A DNA stretch of 44,736 bases from a virus. The stretch is taken from positions 1 to 44,736 of the IMG/VR virus record IMGVR_UViG_3300031537_000002; one strand, written 5' to 3'. The notes below the pieces were generated by a model that saw nothing but the letters and a program-made list of their open reading frames with translations, was not told the DNA's origin and made no database searches. The position numbers and the translations under genes were made by a program. Every line of letters begins with the position of its first letter. Position 1 is the stretch's first letter. This document shows positions 1 through 9,070 of the stretch, piece by piece.

Positions 1-753
1 ATTATTTCCTTGCCCAAAAAAATAATTATTTGCAAAAGAATCATCCCATACTTTCCCTGAAATATTGAATATTCTTTTGTTTGCCTCTGTGTAATCAGTT
101 CCTAGAGGCCCTGATCTGATATTTATAATGTTTGTTGCGTCTGTGTCCATGTTCCAGGAAGGAATAGATACAACGTAAAAATAAATATTATTTATATCAG
201 ATATAGATGTAATAGGTATTGCGGAATTCCCTTTGAACCCTTTAACGAAAGTAACATTATCTTGAGCGTTTAATGTTCCATTGATAATTAGATTACCATT
301 TATTTCTTGATTACCGTTTATATCACCATTTATATTCATATCAGAATTAAACGTTTGTTCTCCATTCCATTCCCTATCGCCTGTAAAAATTAAAGATTCT
401 AAAGATTCTTTATTTATTATAGTTCCTATCATGTCATAGCTTATTTGAAGAGTTTTCCCAGCATTAGATGAATGAACTCTGACTTGTCCGTTTGATAATT
501 CGTCATAATTTATATTAAACTGATTAACTGACGGTATAGTTGTTTTGCTTCTTTCTATTAGCGTCTGCCCGGTTTCTTTAATTTTTGCAGTAACTGTAGA
601 GGGAACATTTCTAACAGGACTATGATATAATTGTACAATATATGGAGCTGAAGATGGTATTATGTGTTCTTCTTCAGATATTCTATTATCAGAATATTCA
701 CCGGTGAATGAATTATATGATAAATTTTTAACATCATCCCATATTAAAGACAT
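1..753 (-). CDS. Tail fibre / receptor-binding protein, N-terminal part (open at window edge)
   Basis: The frame starts at an ATG (751-753) behind a strong AGGAGG site and runs without a stop through base 1, giving 251 residues. It lies directly downstream of the baseplate gene, where siphoviruses carry fibre or upper-baseplate genes. A stretch rich in NGN/ING repeats (such as NINGDINGNQEING) is typical of beta-rich fibre shafts. No enzymatic motif is visible. The frame is in phase with the fragment at 44590-44736, so on a circular map both are one protein of about 299 aa. Function is inferred from position and composition only. Confidence 0.6.
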   Translation of the reverse strand, partial: MSLIWDDVKNLSYNSFTGEYSDNRISEEEHIIPSSAPYIVQLYHSPVRNVPSTVTAKIKETGQTLIERSKTTIPSVNQFNINYDELSNGQVRVHSSNAGKTLQISYDMIGTIINKESLESLIFTGDREWNGEQTFNSDMNINGDINGNQEINGNLIINGTLNAQDNVTFVKGFKGNSAIPITSISDINNIYFYVVSIPSWNMDTDATNIINIRSGPLGTDYTEANKRIFNISGKVWDDSFANNYFFGQGNN

Positions 754-761
754 TTTTCCTC

Positions 762-2468
762 CTATTTCTCAAATAATCCTAAAATATTTTTATTTTCATT
801 TTCAACTTTTTTCAAATCATCTATTATCGTTTCTATATTTTCTCCAAAAGAACCATTAAATTTAATCCCTGTTCTATATAGTTCATAATTAGCCTTGTCA
901 AGTGTTAATTCACGGGTAAAATAAGATTTTGAAATAACTTCTATTCTGTCAAGGTTAATTATGAAAGCGTCATTTGATATAATAAAATAAGCAATTTTTT
1001 TTATATTTGATATTGCAGAAATATCAAATTCAAATAAAAACCAGTCTTCTGTTATTTTTATATCAATACCAAACTGGTCCGTGTCTTCTTGAACTATAAA
1101 ATCATTATCTTCTGTCAACAAAAATCCACCATCTTCTGTTAGAATGTTATAAAACATTTCTGGGCCTGCGTTTATTTCATTATTATCTTCATCATATACA
1201 GTCATGTTAATTAAAGTTCCTGCAGAATTTTGTTTAAAATACGCTATTAAAGTAGTAGGATACATTATAGTTTCGTTTAATTCAAAATTTATTGTGTTTC
1301 CTGCTGCGTTTCCAGGAGATTCCCATTTAAAAGAATTTTTACCAGATATAAAATTATCACTATCAATTTGTATTACAGATGGGAAAACATCTAAATTCCA
1401 TAATGACAAATCCTCACAATCATTTATGAGTTTTTTGTATTCTTTTATTTTGCTTGAAATTTTGTAAAATCCTATTTCAAAAATATTGTCAATTTCTAAA
1501 TCTTTTATATCAATTTGAGTAAAAGGGTCTTTAAACCTATTTAATTTTGCATTTGCAATTTTTAAAACTGTATCATTGTCAATGTATTCATTAACTGTTA
1601 ATTTTGATTTTCTCAACCCATATCTTGATTGACTTTCACTATCAGAAACAGAGCTAACAAATTCTAACTCATCTGATTGATTTTCTTTTGCTCGATATAT
1701 ATTTAATTCGTTAATTATTTTAGAATCATCTTGTTTTACTTTTGGTTTTTGAAATTGATAACCCTCAAAAAAGCCGTCTTTTATTTCTGTTTCTATTTGC
1801 GAAAAATAAAAAAACATATCTTTGTCAATTCCGTATGTGTATTGTTTTATGTTATAATCTTTATTTGCTATTTCTAAAATTTCATTAAATATTTTATTTA
1901 CAGATTTGTCGGAAAATTCCATTTTTGTTATTGTTATATCAGGAGGATTTATTTTATCTGAATCATATTCTATAGGTGTATTTGGAGAAATATTTGTTTC
2001 AATTTGATCAATTATAATTTCTTTTAGCGTTTTATTTTCATATGTAACTGTTATATTATCAATATCATCAAGATACTTTACATATCCTCTTCCAGAAAAA
2101 GATTTTATTGACGAATCATCATCTTGTTGATCACTTAATAATAATTCTCCGGTATAAGAATGTATACTATTAATGAAAAATTTTATTTTCATTAAATTAA
2201 AAAATGAAAAATTTGGTAATACATCAATTTCAAATTGAAACCCTTTTAACCCTCCTATTTTATTTTCAGTTAATTTTAATTTCAAATAATTAGAGCTATC
2301 ATTATCAAGCCTGATATCACCTAGAAAAGAATCAGATATAGAAAAAAATTGTAATTCTGCACTAAAATTTTTTAAAAATTCTACCTCGCCTACATATGTT
2401 TTAACACCGTTTAAAACAGTAGACCCAAATATAAAACTAGAATTTAAAATAGGTTTTAATAATGCCAT
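762..2468 (-). CDS. Tail-tip / baseplate protein (Tal-like position)
   Basis: A 568-aa protein between the distal tail protein and the first fibre gene, the usual place of the tail-associated (Tal/hub) protein. The first ~350 residues are polar beta-type sequence like a hub. From about residue 350 the pattern (INDCEDLSLWNL, then SGKNSFKW) resembles a jelly-roll carbohydrate-binding module inserted in phage tail proteins, so host glycan binding is plausible. No M23 or lysozyme catalytic motif is seen. The start ATG directly abuts the Dit stop. The module reading is an inference. Confidence 0.6.
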   Translation of the reverse strand: MALLKPILNSSFIFGSTVLNGVKTYVGEVEFLKNFSAELQFFSISDSFLGDIRLDNDSSNYLKLKLTENKIGGLKGFQFEIDVLPNFSFFNLMKIKFFINSIHSYTGELLLSDQQDDDSSIKSFSGRGYVKYLDDIDNITVTYENKTLKEIIIDQIETNISPNTPIEYDSDKINPPDITITKMEFSDKSVNKIFNEILEIANKDYNIKQYTYGIDKDMFFYFSQIETEIKDGFFEGYQFQKPKVKQDDSKIINELNIYRAKENQSDELEFVSSVSDSESQSRYGLRKSKLTVNEYIDNDTVLKIANAKLNRFKDPFTQIDIKDLEIDNIFEIGFYKISSKIKEYKKLINDCEDLSLWNLDVFPSVIQIDSDNFISGKNSFKWESPGNAAGNTINFELNETIMYPTTLIAYFKQNSAGTLINMTVYDEDNNEINAGPEMFYNILTEDGGFLLTEDNDFIVQEDTDQFGIDIKITEDWFLFEFDISAISNIKKIAYFIISNDAFIINLDRIEVISKSYFTRELTLDKANYELYRTGIKFNGSFGENIETIIDDLKKVENENKNILGLFEK

Positions 2469-3235
2469 TACAAATAATACCTCTGTTTATATTCAACTTC
2501 TATTCCAAGATTTCCGTTATAAAGAAATTCAAGAGTATTTTTCCCTACTTGAAAATTGAAGAATCCAGTTCCATTTTTTATTTTATTATTCCTATTTATA
2601 CCTGACAACGAAACAATACCGGTTTCATTGTCAATTATATATATATTAAGCCCATTTAATCCGAATTCCAAATCCTCAACCAATATCCCATATCCTGTCT
2701 CAACTACTCTTAATGAAAATTTTGTAGTTGGCTCAATAGCTGTTAATGTTATAATGCCAGGGGTTTCTATATATCCATTATTTTGCACTGTAATATAATT
2801 AGAACCAGAACCTGACTCGGTGACAACGGTTTCATTAACATCACGCCAAAAAGGCTTAAGCTGCCTGAAAGTTATAGTATTACCAGTTGTCCCAAGATTG
2901 AAACCACCATCATCATAATTTATTTCGTTACCCTCAAGTATTATGTCAGTTTCAATATTATTAACATTATCACGAATAAGAACAACGTTATTAAGCCAAT
3001 ATAAAAGATTATTCATATAATCTCGAAAACTTTTTTCTAAAGGATAATTTTGTTGAAATTGAAAATCAAGCGTAGTACTTTGTTGTCTCGGTATACCTAT
3101 TAGATTTGCACCAGGACGGAAACTTCTTTCTATTATATCCAGATCAATAGAAAAAGACCTTGAAAGAATTCTCATTGTTTTGTCAGGTATATTATATTCT
3201 TCCCCTGATTGAGTAATTAGTGTGTATCTATCCAA
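2468..3235 (-). CDS. Distal tail protein (Dit-like)
   Basis: A 255-aa protein just after the tape measure, the conserved position of Dit, which forms the hexameric ring linking tail tube and tip. The N-terminal half looks like the Sipho_tail fold (beta-rich, with a FRPGANLIG-type segment and a central FRQLKPFW strand). The C-terminal half resembles a galectin-like beta domain. The start is a TTG at 3233-3235 placed behind AGGAGG and overlapping the tape-measure end by 8 bases, which suggests coupled translation. Confidence 0.7.
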   Translation of the reverse strand: MDRYTLITQSGEEYNIPDKTMRILSRSFSIDLDIIERSFRPGANLIGIPRQQSTTLDFQFQQNYPLEKSFRDYMNNLLYWLNNVVLIRDNVNNIETDIILEGNEINYDDGGFNLGTTGNTITFRQLKPFWRDVNETVVTESGSGSNYITVQNNGYIETPGIITLTAIEPTTKFSLRVVETGYGILVEDLEFGLNGLNIYIIDNETGIVSLSGINRNNKIKNGTGFFNFQVGKNTLEFLYNGNLGIEVEYKQRYYL

Positions 3236-5558
3236 AAGCTTTCCTCCTGGTCATTTCTGTAATAATTTGATCAACCATTGTCTTTACATCCATTTTATTA
3301 TTTAATTTTGGATTATTAACATTGATTGTTATGTTTTTTTCACCACCACCAGTATTATTAGCTATTTGGCGAGAAATATCGTTCGGAATTACCTGGGAAC
3401 CATCCGGGAGGGTTATTATTTCTCCTCCAGCCTCATTAACTCTTGTCACACCAGAGGCCATACCACCCATTTGACGTTCAGGAATGAAATTTTGCTGTGA
3501 AATGATTGCAGTTTGTGCTATTGCAACTCCGGTCAATACTCCTGTCATAATTCCAGCAAGAACAGCCCCAGCTATAGGTCCAAGCTGAGCGATCGATTGC
3601 GCCCATAATCCAACCAGGCCAATTGCATATTGAATCCAGATATTAGCAATTTGATTTGCTTTTTGAGCTTCAAAGGCTTTTTTCTTTGCTGTGTTTTCTT
3701 TTTTTCTATTTTCATCTTTTTGTTTTGCTATTTTAGAATCCATTTGAGCTTGTATTTCAGTTTCTTTATCAGCTTTTTGTTGATCGAGTAAGTTTTTTTG
3801 TTCGTTATATTCCTCTTCAGAAATAAGCGAATTTTCATAATCTGCTAATAATTGTTCCTGGCGAGTTGTGAAAAAATCCTCATTTTGAGTTAATCTTTCT
3901 TCTTTTTCTGATTCTAATTTTGAAAGTTTTTCTTGTCCTTTTGCCTCTATTATTTTCACTTCATTATCAAGATAATCCTGGACAACACCGGATATTGAGT
4001 TATAAGCGTCAGCGATTTGTCCAGCTACAAAGCTTACATTATCAAGAATTTCTTTTCCATTTTCTTCAAATGCTTTGGCTGCTTTTGCGTTTGCAGACTT
4101 TACATTTTCAACCCATGATTGAAGTTTTGTTTTAGATGAACTTGCAATTTGATCATTTAATTTATCTTCACCGGCTGCCATTTCTTGTTTATTTTTCAAA
4201 AATTTCTTTTTAGCCTCTTCACTTGCTTTTTCAAAAATATCAGTATACGATTTAGCAGGGTCTTTTAGGTCTTCTGGGAAAGTTGTCCATTCTTCTTTTA
4301 CTGTATTTATAACATCGGCGGTATTTTCGATCAAATTTTTTCCAAAATCTTTGAAAGCATCTGCGCTGTCTTTTAATTGTTTTTGAAATTGTTTCCATTT
4401 TGTTGGATTTGCAAGAGCCGCGAAAAAATCTTTTATCAATAACCCGACTTCTTTTAGGATATTATAATAATCGATGAAACCTTGAATAATTGAGGCAACT
4501 ATTTTTATTATTATTGATAATCCCATTCCAACAAGTTTTGTTACGGCTTGAAAAGCCGTTAACGCTTTTACATTTCCCTGAGATTCTTCTGTTAATTTTG
4601 AAAAACTTTCTTTAATATTATCTATTACCGGCTTAATAGATTTTGATATTACATCATACAAATCTTTAAATACTTGTTTCCCGACTTCTATTGTTCCTGA
4701 AAGTATTCCGAAAGTTATTGATATTTTGTCAATTCCGTCTGCTGAACTTAAAAAATCACGAAAACCACGGGCGCCATTCAATAACGATCCTGTAAGGTCA
4801 TTCAAAATCGGAGTGAACGTCTCGCCGATTAAAACTTGAATATCTTCTGTCACTGATGAAAGTTGGCGCTGTCTATTTGCTAATTGATCGCTTGTCCTGG
4901 CATAATCACCAATTGCATTTTTTGACTGCTGTAATGCTAATTGTAGTGTTATTTCAGCTTTTGCCTGACGCAATGCCAGCCCGGTAAGATTTTCTTTCCC
5001 CTGAGCTAATAATTCTGCTTGGATATCAGCTTCCATGATTGAAATACCAAGAGATTTTACGCTTTCTCTCTCTCCTAATAATGCTTTTGTCAATGCCTCA
5101 GATGCGCCTTTCGCTCCACCTGAATAATTAGTGAATGAAGCTAAATCAACGGCAAGTTTTTGAACCTCACCAGATAATTTTAAAGCGTCTTTTCCGGCAA
5201 ATCCAAAACCACTCAAAAGATCGCCTGTAGACGCTAACAATTCTGTAGACGCTTTTTTACTTAGCCCATAACTATCAACAAGAGATTTGCGCATATCGTT
5301 TGCGCTTTTACCAACGTCTTTGAATACGGTATTAAATTTACTGTTTTCTTCAGCAAAATCTTTGGATAAATTTATAGATTGTTTTACGGCACCGGCAGTA
5401 GTAGAAAGAACTTTTTTAAATGCGTCATAAGCTACACTGGCTTTGAAAATGCTAGCAGTCATATTATTATTAGCTTTTTGAGATTTCTTAATTTCAGCTA
5501 AAAATTGTCCTGCATCGAGAATTAAATGTCCTTGTGCGCTTCCAGCATCAAAAGCCAT
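3228..5558 (-). CDS. Tape measure protein
   Basis: The longest gene of the window, 776 aa. It is rich in Ala, Lys and Glu with long helical and coiled-coil stretches (residues ~490-640), hydrophobic patches near residues 340-370 and a long apolar segment near 640-690 (AIGLVGLWAQSIAQLGPIAG). It follows two tail-chaperone frames and precedes Dit, the standard siphovirus order. Tape-measure length sets tail length, so a tail of roughly 110-120 nm is expected. The C-terminal ends in a Gly/Asn linker and a short helix. Confidence 0.88.
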   Translation of the reverse strand: MAFDAGSAQGHLILDAGQFLAEIKKSQKANNNMTASIFKASVAYDAFKKVLSTTAGAVKQSINLSKDFAEENSKFNTVFKDVGKSANDMRKSLVDSYGLSKKASTELLASTGDLLSGFGFAGKDALKLSGEVQKLAVDLASFTNYSGGAKGASEALTKALLGERESVKSLGISIMEADIQAELLAQGKENLTGLALRQAKAEITLQLALQQSKNAIGDYARTSDQLANRQRQLSSVTEDIQVLIGETFTPILNDLTGSLLNGARGFRDFLSSADGIDKISITFGILSGTIEVGKQVFKDLYDVISKSIKPVIDNIKESFSKLTEESQGNVKALTAFQAVTKLVGMGLSIIIKIVASIIQGFIDYYNILKEVGLLIKDFFAALANPTKWKQFQKQLKDSADAFKDFGKNLIENTADVINTVKEEWTTFPEDLKDPAKSYTDIFEKASEEAKKKFLKNKQEMAAGEDKLNDQIASSSKTKLQSWVENVKSANAKAAKAFEENGKEILDNVSFVAGQIADAYNSISGVVQDYLDNEVKIIEAKGQEKLSKLESEKEERLTQNEDFFTTRQEQLLADYENSLISEEEYNEQKNLLDQQKADKETEIQAQMDSKIAKQKDENRKKENTAKKKAFEAQKANQIANIWIQYAIGLVGLWAQSIAQLGPIAGAVLAGIMTGVLTGVAIAQTAIISQQNFIPERQMGGMASGVTRVNEAGGEIITLPDGSQVIPNDISRQIANNTGGGEKNITINVNNPKLNNKMDVKTMVDQIITEMTRRKAFG

Positions 5559-5562
5559 AACA

Positions 5563-5913
5563 TCACCTTATTATTATTTTCTTTCTTTTCTGTTTGACTT
5601 CTTTTAAAGTATCCCAAACAGTTGGTTTCTGATAATCTGGGTATAATTCTTGCATCTTTTTTTCTTTCCATCTTGCAAATTGCTGCTGGTGTTCACCTGT
5701 GGTACCTTTAATTTTTGGCTGGCTACCGACATATGCGTTATTTATACATTCAGCTAGCAACAACTGGTTTTTAATGTCTTTTTTTCTGTTATTTTTTTTA
5801 ATAATATGAATAATGCTTTCTTTCTGTAAATAATCCATATTATCAATTTCTTTAACAGAAAATCCATTTTGTTTCAAAATTACAAGATCATATACCCATT
5901 TATCATCTAATTT
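5563..5913 (-). CDS. Tail assembly chaperone, downstream part reached by -1 frameshift (gpT-like)
   Basis: This frame has no convincing start of its own: the first candidate is a TTG at 5877 with no Shine-Dalgarno site. It stays open upstream to the A10 run at 5911-5920 in the -1 frame relative to the preceding chaperone gene. A -1 slip would yield a 208-aa fusion (92 residues, then 116). This is the known gpG/gpGT layout of long-tailed phages, where the fusion loads the tape measure. The sequence is basic and helical, with no enzyme motif. Confidence 0.7.
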   Translation of the reverse strand, partial: KLDDKWVYDLVILKQNGFSVKEIDNMDYLQKESIIHIIKKNNRKKDIKNQLLLAECINNAYVGSQPKIKGTTGEHQQQFARWKEKKMQELYPDYQKPTVWDTLKEVKQKRKKIIIR

Positions 5914-6188
5914 TTTTTTTCAGGATTACGAACATATTTAACAACTTCTCCCAAAAGATCGACAGAAAATTTTTTCCAATAATCAACCGTTTTTCCAAAC
6001 ATAATTATCATAATATTATGAATGTAATCAACATGTCCTTTTTCCTCTGCAATATACGCTTCTGTAATAGTTTCAATCTTTTTAATTGTAGATGACGGCA
6101 GAAACTTTGTTTCAATAATATGTTCTTTTCCATCAATGTCAAATAGCTGAATTTTTTCAGTTTTAAAATTTTCTTTAAATTGTTTCAC
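5907..6188 (-). CDS. Tail assembly chaperone, short form (gpG-like)
   Basis: A 93-aa helical protein between the major tail protein and the tape measure. By position it is the short tail-assembly chaperone that keeps the tape measure soluble during tail assembly. It ends on the A10 slippery run, so most ribosomes stop here and a fraction should continue in the -1 frame. No similarity was recognised beyond position and architecture. Confidence 0.7.
   Translation of the reverse strand: MKQFKENFKTEKIQLFDIDGKEHIIETKFLPSSTIKKIETITEAYIAEEKGHVDYIHNIMIIMFGKTVDYWKKFSVDLLGEVVKYVRNPEKKN
5911..5920 (-). other. Slippery A10 tract for programmed -1 frameshift
   Basis: The coding strand reads CCTG, then ten A, then TTAG, so the zero frame stops at TAG directly after the run while the -1 frame continues. 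The position between two small frames upstream of the tape measure matches the conserved tail-chaperone frameshift of siphoviruses. Confidence 0.7.
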
Positions 6189-6209
6189 AAATAACCCCTA
6201 AATTATTTT

Positions 6210-6752
6210 TTAAAGTCCCAAGCTTGTTTCATATCCGATATAGCCAAAACTATTTTTTGTGCTATCAAAATAGATATGAAAAGTCACCTGGATAGTTCTT
6301 TGCTGATCTGGTCCATATACAATGGGTCCAGTTATCTCTCCGTGAGCTTTATAAAAAGTCATTTTAAAGAAATTATCAGCATAAGCATCGCCTTCTGAGT
6401 CAACTCTTGACAAAACAAGTTCGCTTGTTTCTTCTGACCAAAGAGTGTATAAATTACGCCCGAAGCTAGCAGAATTACCAGCACCAGATTTTGATATCCC
6501 TGAATCAATCGCGTTAAGCAGTGCAATTGTAGGAACAGCGAACTCGCATGTAACCATATACATTACGCCGGTTCTAGTGTTATCAGCTCTTTTTGTTCCG
6601 TCTTGAGCGTAGAAAAGCTCTTTAATGTCCTGGTCTTTTTGTATTTCAATATTATTAAGAGTTTTCCCATAATCTACCCCGTTGAAACTAACACGGCATA
6701 CACCAAGAGGCCCCTCAATAAAATTATTTCCAATTGGAGGATTAGCAGCCAT
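6210..6752 (-). CDS. Major tail (tube) protein
   Basis: 180 aa, beta-rich, upstream of the tail chaperones and downstream of the tail terminator. It has the expected size and order for the tube protein that polymerises around the tape measure. The N-terminal segment (GPLGVCRVSFNGVDYGKTL) and the central TRTGVMYMVTCEFAVP pattern resemble tube proteins of Firmicutes siphophages. The start ATG lies behind GGAGG. Confidence 0.75.
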   Translation of the reverse strand: MAANPPIGNNFIEGPLGVCRVSFNGVDYGKTLNNIEIQKDQDIKELFYAQDGTKRADNTRTGVMYMVTCEFAVPTIALLNAIDSGISKSGAGNSASFGRNLYTLWSEETSELVLSRVDSEGDAYADNFFKMTFYKAHGEITGPIVYGPDQQRTIQVTFHIYFDSTKNSFGYIGYETSLGL

Positions 6753-6753
6753 T

Positions 6754-7149
6754 TTAATCCCTCCTAAAAATTATTTTATAGTTTGTAGAATATTCCGCAT
6801 TTCCATTTTCATCATAACCTATACTTTGTGGTTCCTGCTCGGCTGTTATCTGCGCGGAATGTATAGCTCCATACAGGATACCATTAACAGTAACTGCCGG
6901 TAATATTAGACCGAATTTATCATGTAATTTATTTTTAACACTGTAGCTTAACTCTCGCGCTCGTACAGCGTCAATATCTCTTGTTATAATTTGTATCATT
7001 TTTTGAGTATACCCAAACCATGGCTGAATATCGCCGCCATTTTCTTTTACAAAAACAACTCTTTCTGGAACTTGTATTTCTTTTGTATTTGTGAATATTT
7101 TTTCTGCAGGTAATTCTATTTTTAAATATTCAACAAAATTATATATCAT
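6754..7149 (-). CDS. Tail terminator / minor capsid joining protein
   Basis: 131 aa. Size, order (just before the tube protein) and pattern (PERVVFVKENGG, then a long helix with ARELSYSVKNKLHD) match the Minor_capsid/tail-terminator family that caps the tail tube at the head end. It overlaps the previous gene by 4 bases (ATGA), so it is translationally coupled. Confidence 0.65.
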   Translation of the reverse strand: MIYNFVEYLKIELPAEKIFTNTKEIQVPERVVFVKENGGDIQPWFGYTQKMIQIITRDIDAVRARELSYSVKNKLHDKFGLILPAVTVNGILYGAIHSAQITAEQEPQSIGYDENGNAEYSTNYKIIFRRD

Positions 7150-7583
7150 CCATTTTCCTTCTTGATTAACTTTGCGTACATTTTCATCAAATCAGTTTTA
7201 TCACCATCAATGTGTTTTGATATGAATTTATTTCCTACGTTCACGGCTTGCTGGCTTATCGGACCTGGGTTCCATCGTTCTTCATGCATTCTTGCTGCAT
7301 AAGGGACGTTGAAAACTATTCTAATTGTATCTTTTTTGTTTCCACTAGTACTTGATGGACCATTTGGTCCTTGTTGTACTAACTCGTTTCCAAGAAACAC
7401 GCTAGCTGATCCTCGTAATGTTCCGGTAAGGATTGGAGGTGTAACTCCTTCACTTGGTGATCCATTAACAATATAATTAAGCAATTGTAATCCTACTTTT
7501 TTTGCTGCAATATTATGTGATTTGCTTGTTTTTGTCTCATAGAGCTTTAATCCTTTATTCAAGTCAGATTTCCATTTTATCAT
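7146..7583 (-). CDS. HK97 gp10-like head-tail joining protein
   Basis: 145 aa with the pattern PPILTGTLRGSASVF followed by VPYAARMHEERWNPGP, characteristic of the gp10-like neck/tail-completion family. It lies between the head-closure protein and tail terminator in a four-gene run with overlapping starts and stops. Confidence 0.7.
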   Translation of the reverse strand: MIKWKSDLNKGLKLYETKTSKSHNIAAKKVGLQLLNYIVNGSPSEGVTPPILTGTLRGSASVFLGNELVQQGPNGPSSTSGNKKDTIRIVFNVPYAARMHEERWNPGPISQQAVNVGNKFISKHIDGDKTDLMKMYAKLIKKENG

Positions 7584-7900
7584 ACAATCACCTCAGTATG
7601 CGTTTTGGAAAACATAGCTGCTGAACTTAATTTTTGAACGATAAACTTTTTATCATAATCATAAACAACTCCGGATTTAGTTTTAATTACTATTTTACTA
7701 TTACGATTTATAGAAACATCTGAATTAAATATTATTTCCATTTCTCCAACAACTTCCTGTCCATGATCATTTTTTATCAATTTATTAAAATCTTCTACAC
7801 GACATTTAACATTTTCCTGTATAGTTTCTGTTTTAACTCCCCACTCATCCAGTGAATAATCATAAATATCACACAAATCAGTCAAATAATTACTTATCAT
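7580..7900 (-). CDS. Head-closure / stopper protein
   Basis: 106-aa beta-barrel-like protein at the head-tail connector position (SPP1 gp16-like). The call rests on size, order and beta-rich composition; no decisive motif was seen. Its start overlaps the end of the sulfotransferase gene by 11 bases, so the glycan block is read in the same operon and coupled to neck-gene translation. Confidence 0.5.
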   Translation of the reverse strand: MISNYLTDLCDIYDYSLDEWGVKTETIQENVKCRVEDFNKLIKNDHGQEVVGEMEIIFNSDVSINRNSKIVIKTKSGVVYDYDKKFIVQKLSSAAMFSKTHTEVIV

Positions 7901-8477
7901 TTAATCGTTTTTCCCCTACACCTGTATACTTCTTCTTATACAACGGCTTAATTTTACAATTAACACCAATATGTGTTAAGATATTTTTCATATTTTTTTC
8001 ATAATTTAGTATTAAGTCGTCATACTCAACACAGAGTGCCCATTCTCTATAATCACAAAAAAACTTATACTTATTATAAAATTCGTTAAGGTCTTTTTTA
8101 ATTTGTGGCAAATTTATATGTTCTCCAAATTTTTCATAATGAAGTTTGTCATGCCTTACATAAGCATCATAAGAATGTTCCGGATTTCTCAATAATACAA
8201 TACAATTTATTTGATATTTGTCTAACAAAAATAAATGCTTATCAATCGGTAACAAATGCTCTTTGAAAATTGTTTTTTTGCCAATCAAAATATCATGTAT
8301 AAATTTTTCTGACCTCTGTACCATATTGTCGTGTAATTGTTGTATTCCTGAAAAGCTAGGACAATTTTTATCATGTTCAGTCCCAGGAATTCCAAGCCTA
8401 TATTTGATACCTAGCATATCAGCTAGCGTACAGCATAATGACGTTGTCGCGCTTTTTGGTTGTCCGATCAAAAGCAT
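7890..8477 (-). CDS. PAPS-dependent sulfotransferase-like protein
   Basis: 195 aa. The N-terminus has a P-loop-like 5'-phosphosulfate-binding motif (IGQPKSATTSL, residues ~4-14). About residue 95-110 is the 3'-phosphate-binding pattern VLLRNPEHSYDAYVRH (Arg plus Ser). Both are hallmarks of the sulfotransferase family, which moves sulfate from PAPS to sugar or other hydroxyls. It is at the small end for the family. It overlaps the NanE-like gene by 10 bases and closes the glycan block, so its likely substrate is the sugar made or attached by the upstream enzymes. Substrate is inferred from context. Confidence 0.72.
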   Translation of the reverse strand: MLLIGQPKSATTSLCCTLADMLGIKYRLGIPGTEHDKNCPSFSGIQQLHDNMVQRSEKFIHDILIGKKTIFKEHLLPIDKHLFLLDKYQINCIVLLRNPEHSYDAYVRHDKLHYEKFGEHINLPQIKKDLNEFYNKYKFFCDYREWALCVEYDDLILNYEKNMKNILTHIGVNCKIKPLYKKKYTGVGEKRLNDK

Positions 8478-9070
8478 AAATATTCCTTAGAAAATCTTTT
8501 TGTGTTTTTTTCTATATCGCTAATTGCTGCCCCGATACATATATTAGAAACATTTTTATTTCTTGAATAAAAATAAACTTCATTTTCTTGAGATATTCCA
8601 CCTTCTATAATTATATTATTAGTTAACAAGCTTAATTCTTTAACAAATTTTTCATGACTATCATTATTAAAAATATTAAAAGTGGTGGAAATATAAGAAG
8701 GTTTTATTAACTTATTTTTATTAAGTATTTTTTCTAAATTATGATAATCTTCTATATTTTCAATATCAGCAATATATTTATAATTGTTAACATGGCAATG
8801 AGAAATAATTAAATCAATTTGATCATTTCCTTTTCGGCAGTCCAGTGAAACATAATCAGCCCATTTCATAACATCAGTTATAGCTGTTCTATCATTTGTC
8901 ATATAATATTTTTTTTCGTATAATTTTTTAAGGCCAATAACAGGACCCTGTATTTTGATTTCGCTATCTGTTCTTATAGCAACTGCACCACCCAAAATAG
9001 CCTTTTCAGCCAATTCCTGAGTTGTAGGCTGCGAATATCCTTGTATGCTTACTATCAATCCTTTGTTCAT
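8468..9070 (-). CDS. nanE: NanE-like N-acylmannosamine-6-phosphate 2-epimerase
   Basis: 200-aa TIM-barrel-like protein. Segments match the NanE order: N-terminal LIVSIQGYSQ, then GGAVAIRTDSEIKIQ, then PVIGLKKLYEKKYY, YIADIENIED (the MADIS motif), ISTTFN (the TTL motif), IIEGGIS (AEG-I motif) and ICIGAAISD (VGSAIT). The family interconverts GlcNAc-6-P and ManNAc-6-P. The catalytic Lys region is kept but several positions deviate, so the substrate may differ. It lies directly after neuB, which would use the product. Confidence 0.75.
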   Translation of the reverse strand: MNKGLIVSIQGYSQPTTQELAEKAILGGAVAIRTDSEIKIQGPVIGLKKLYEKKYYMTNDRTAITDVMKWADYVSLDCRKGNDQIDLIISHCHVNNYKYIADIENIEDYHNLEKILNKNKLIKPSYISTTFNIFNNDSHEKFVKELSLLTNNIIIEGGISQENEVYFYSRNKNVSNICIGAAISDIEKNTKRFSKEYLCF

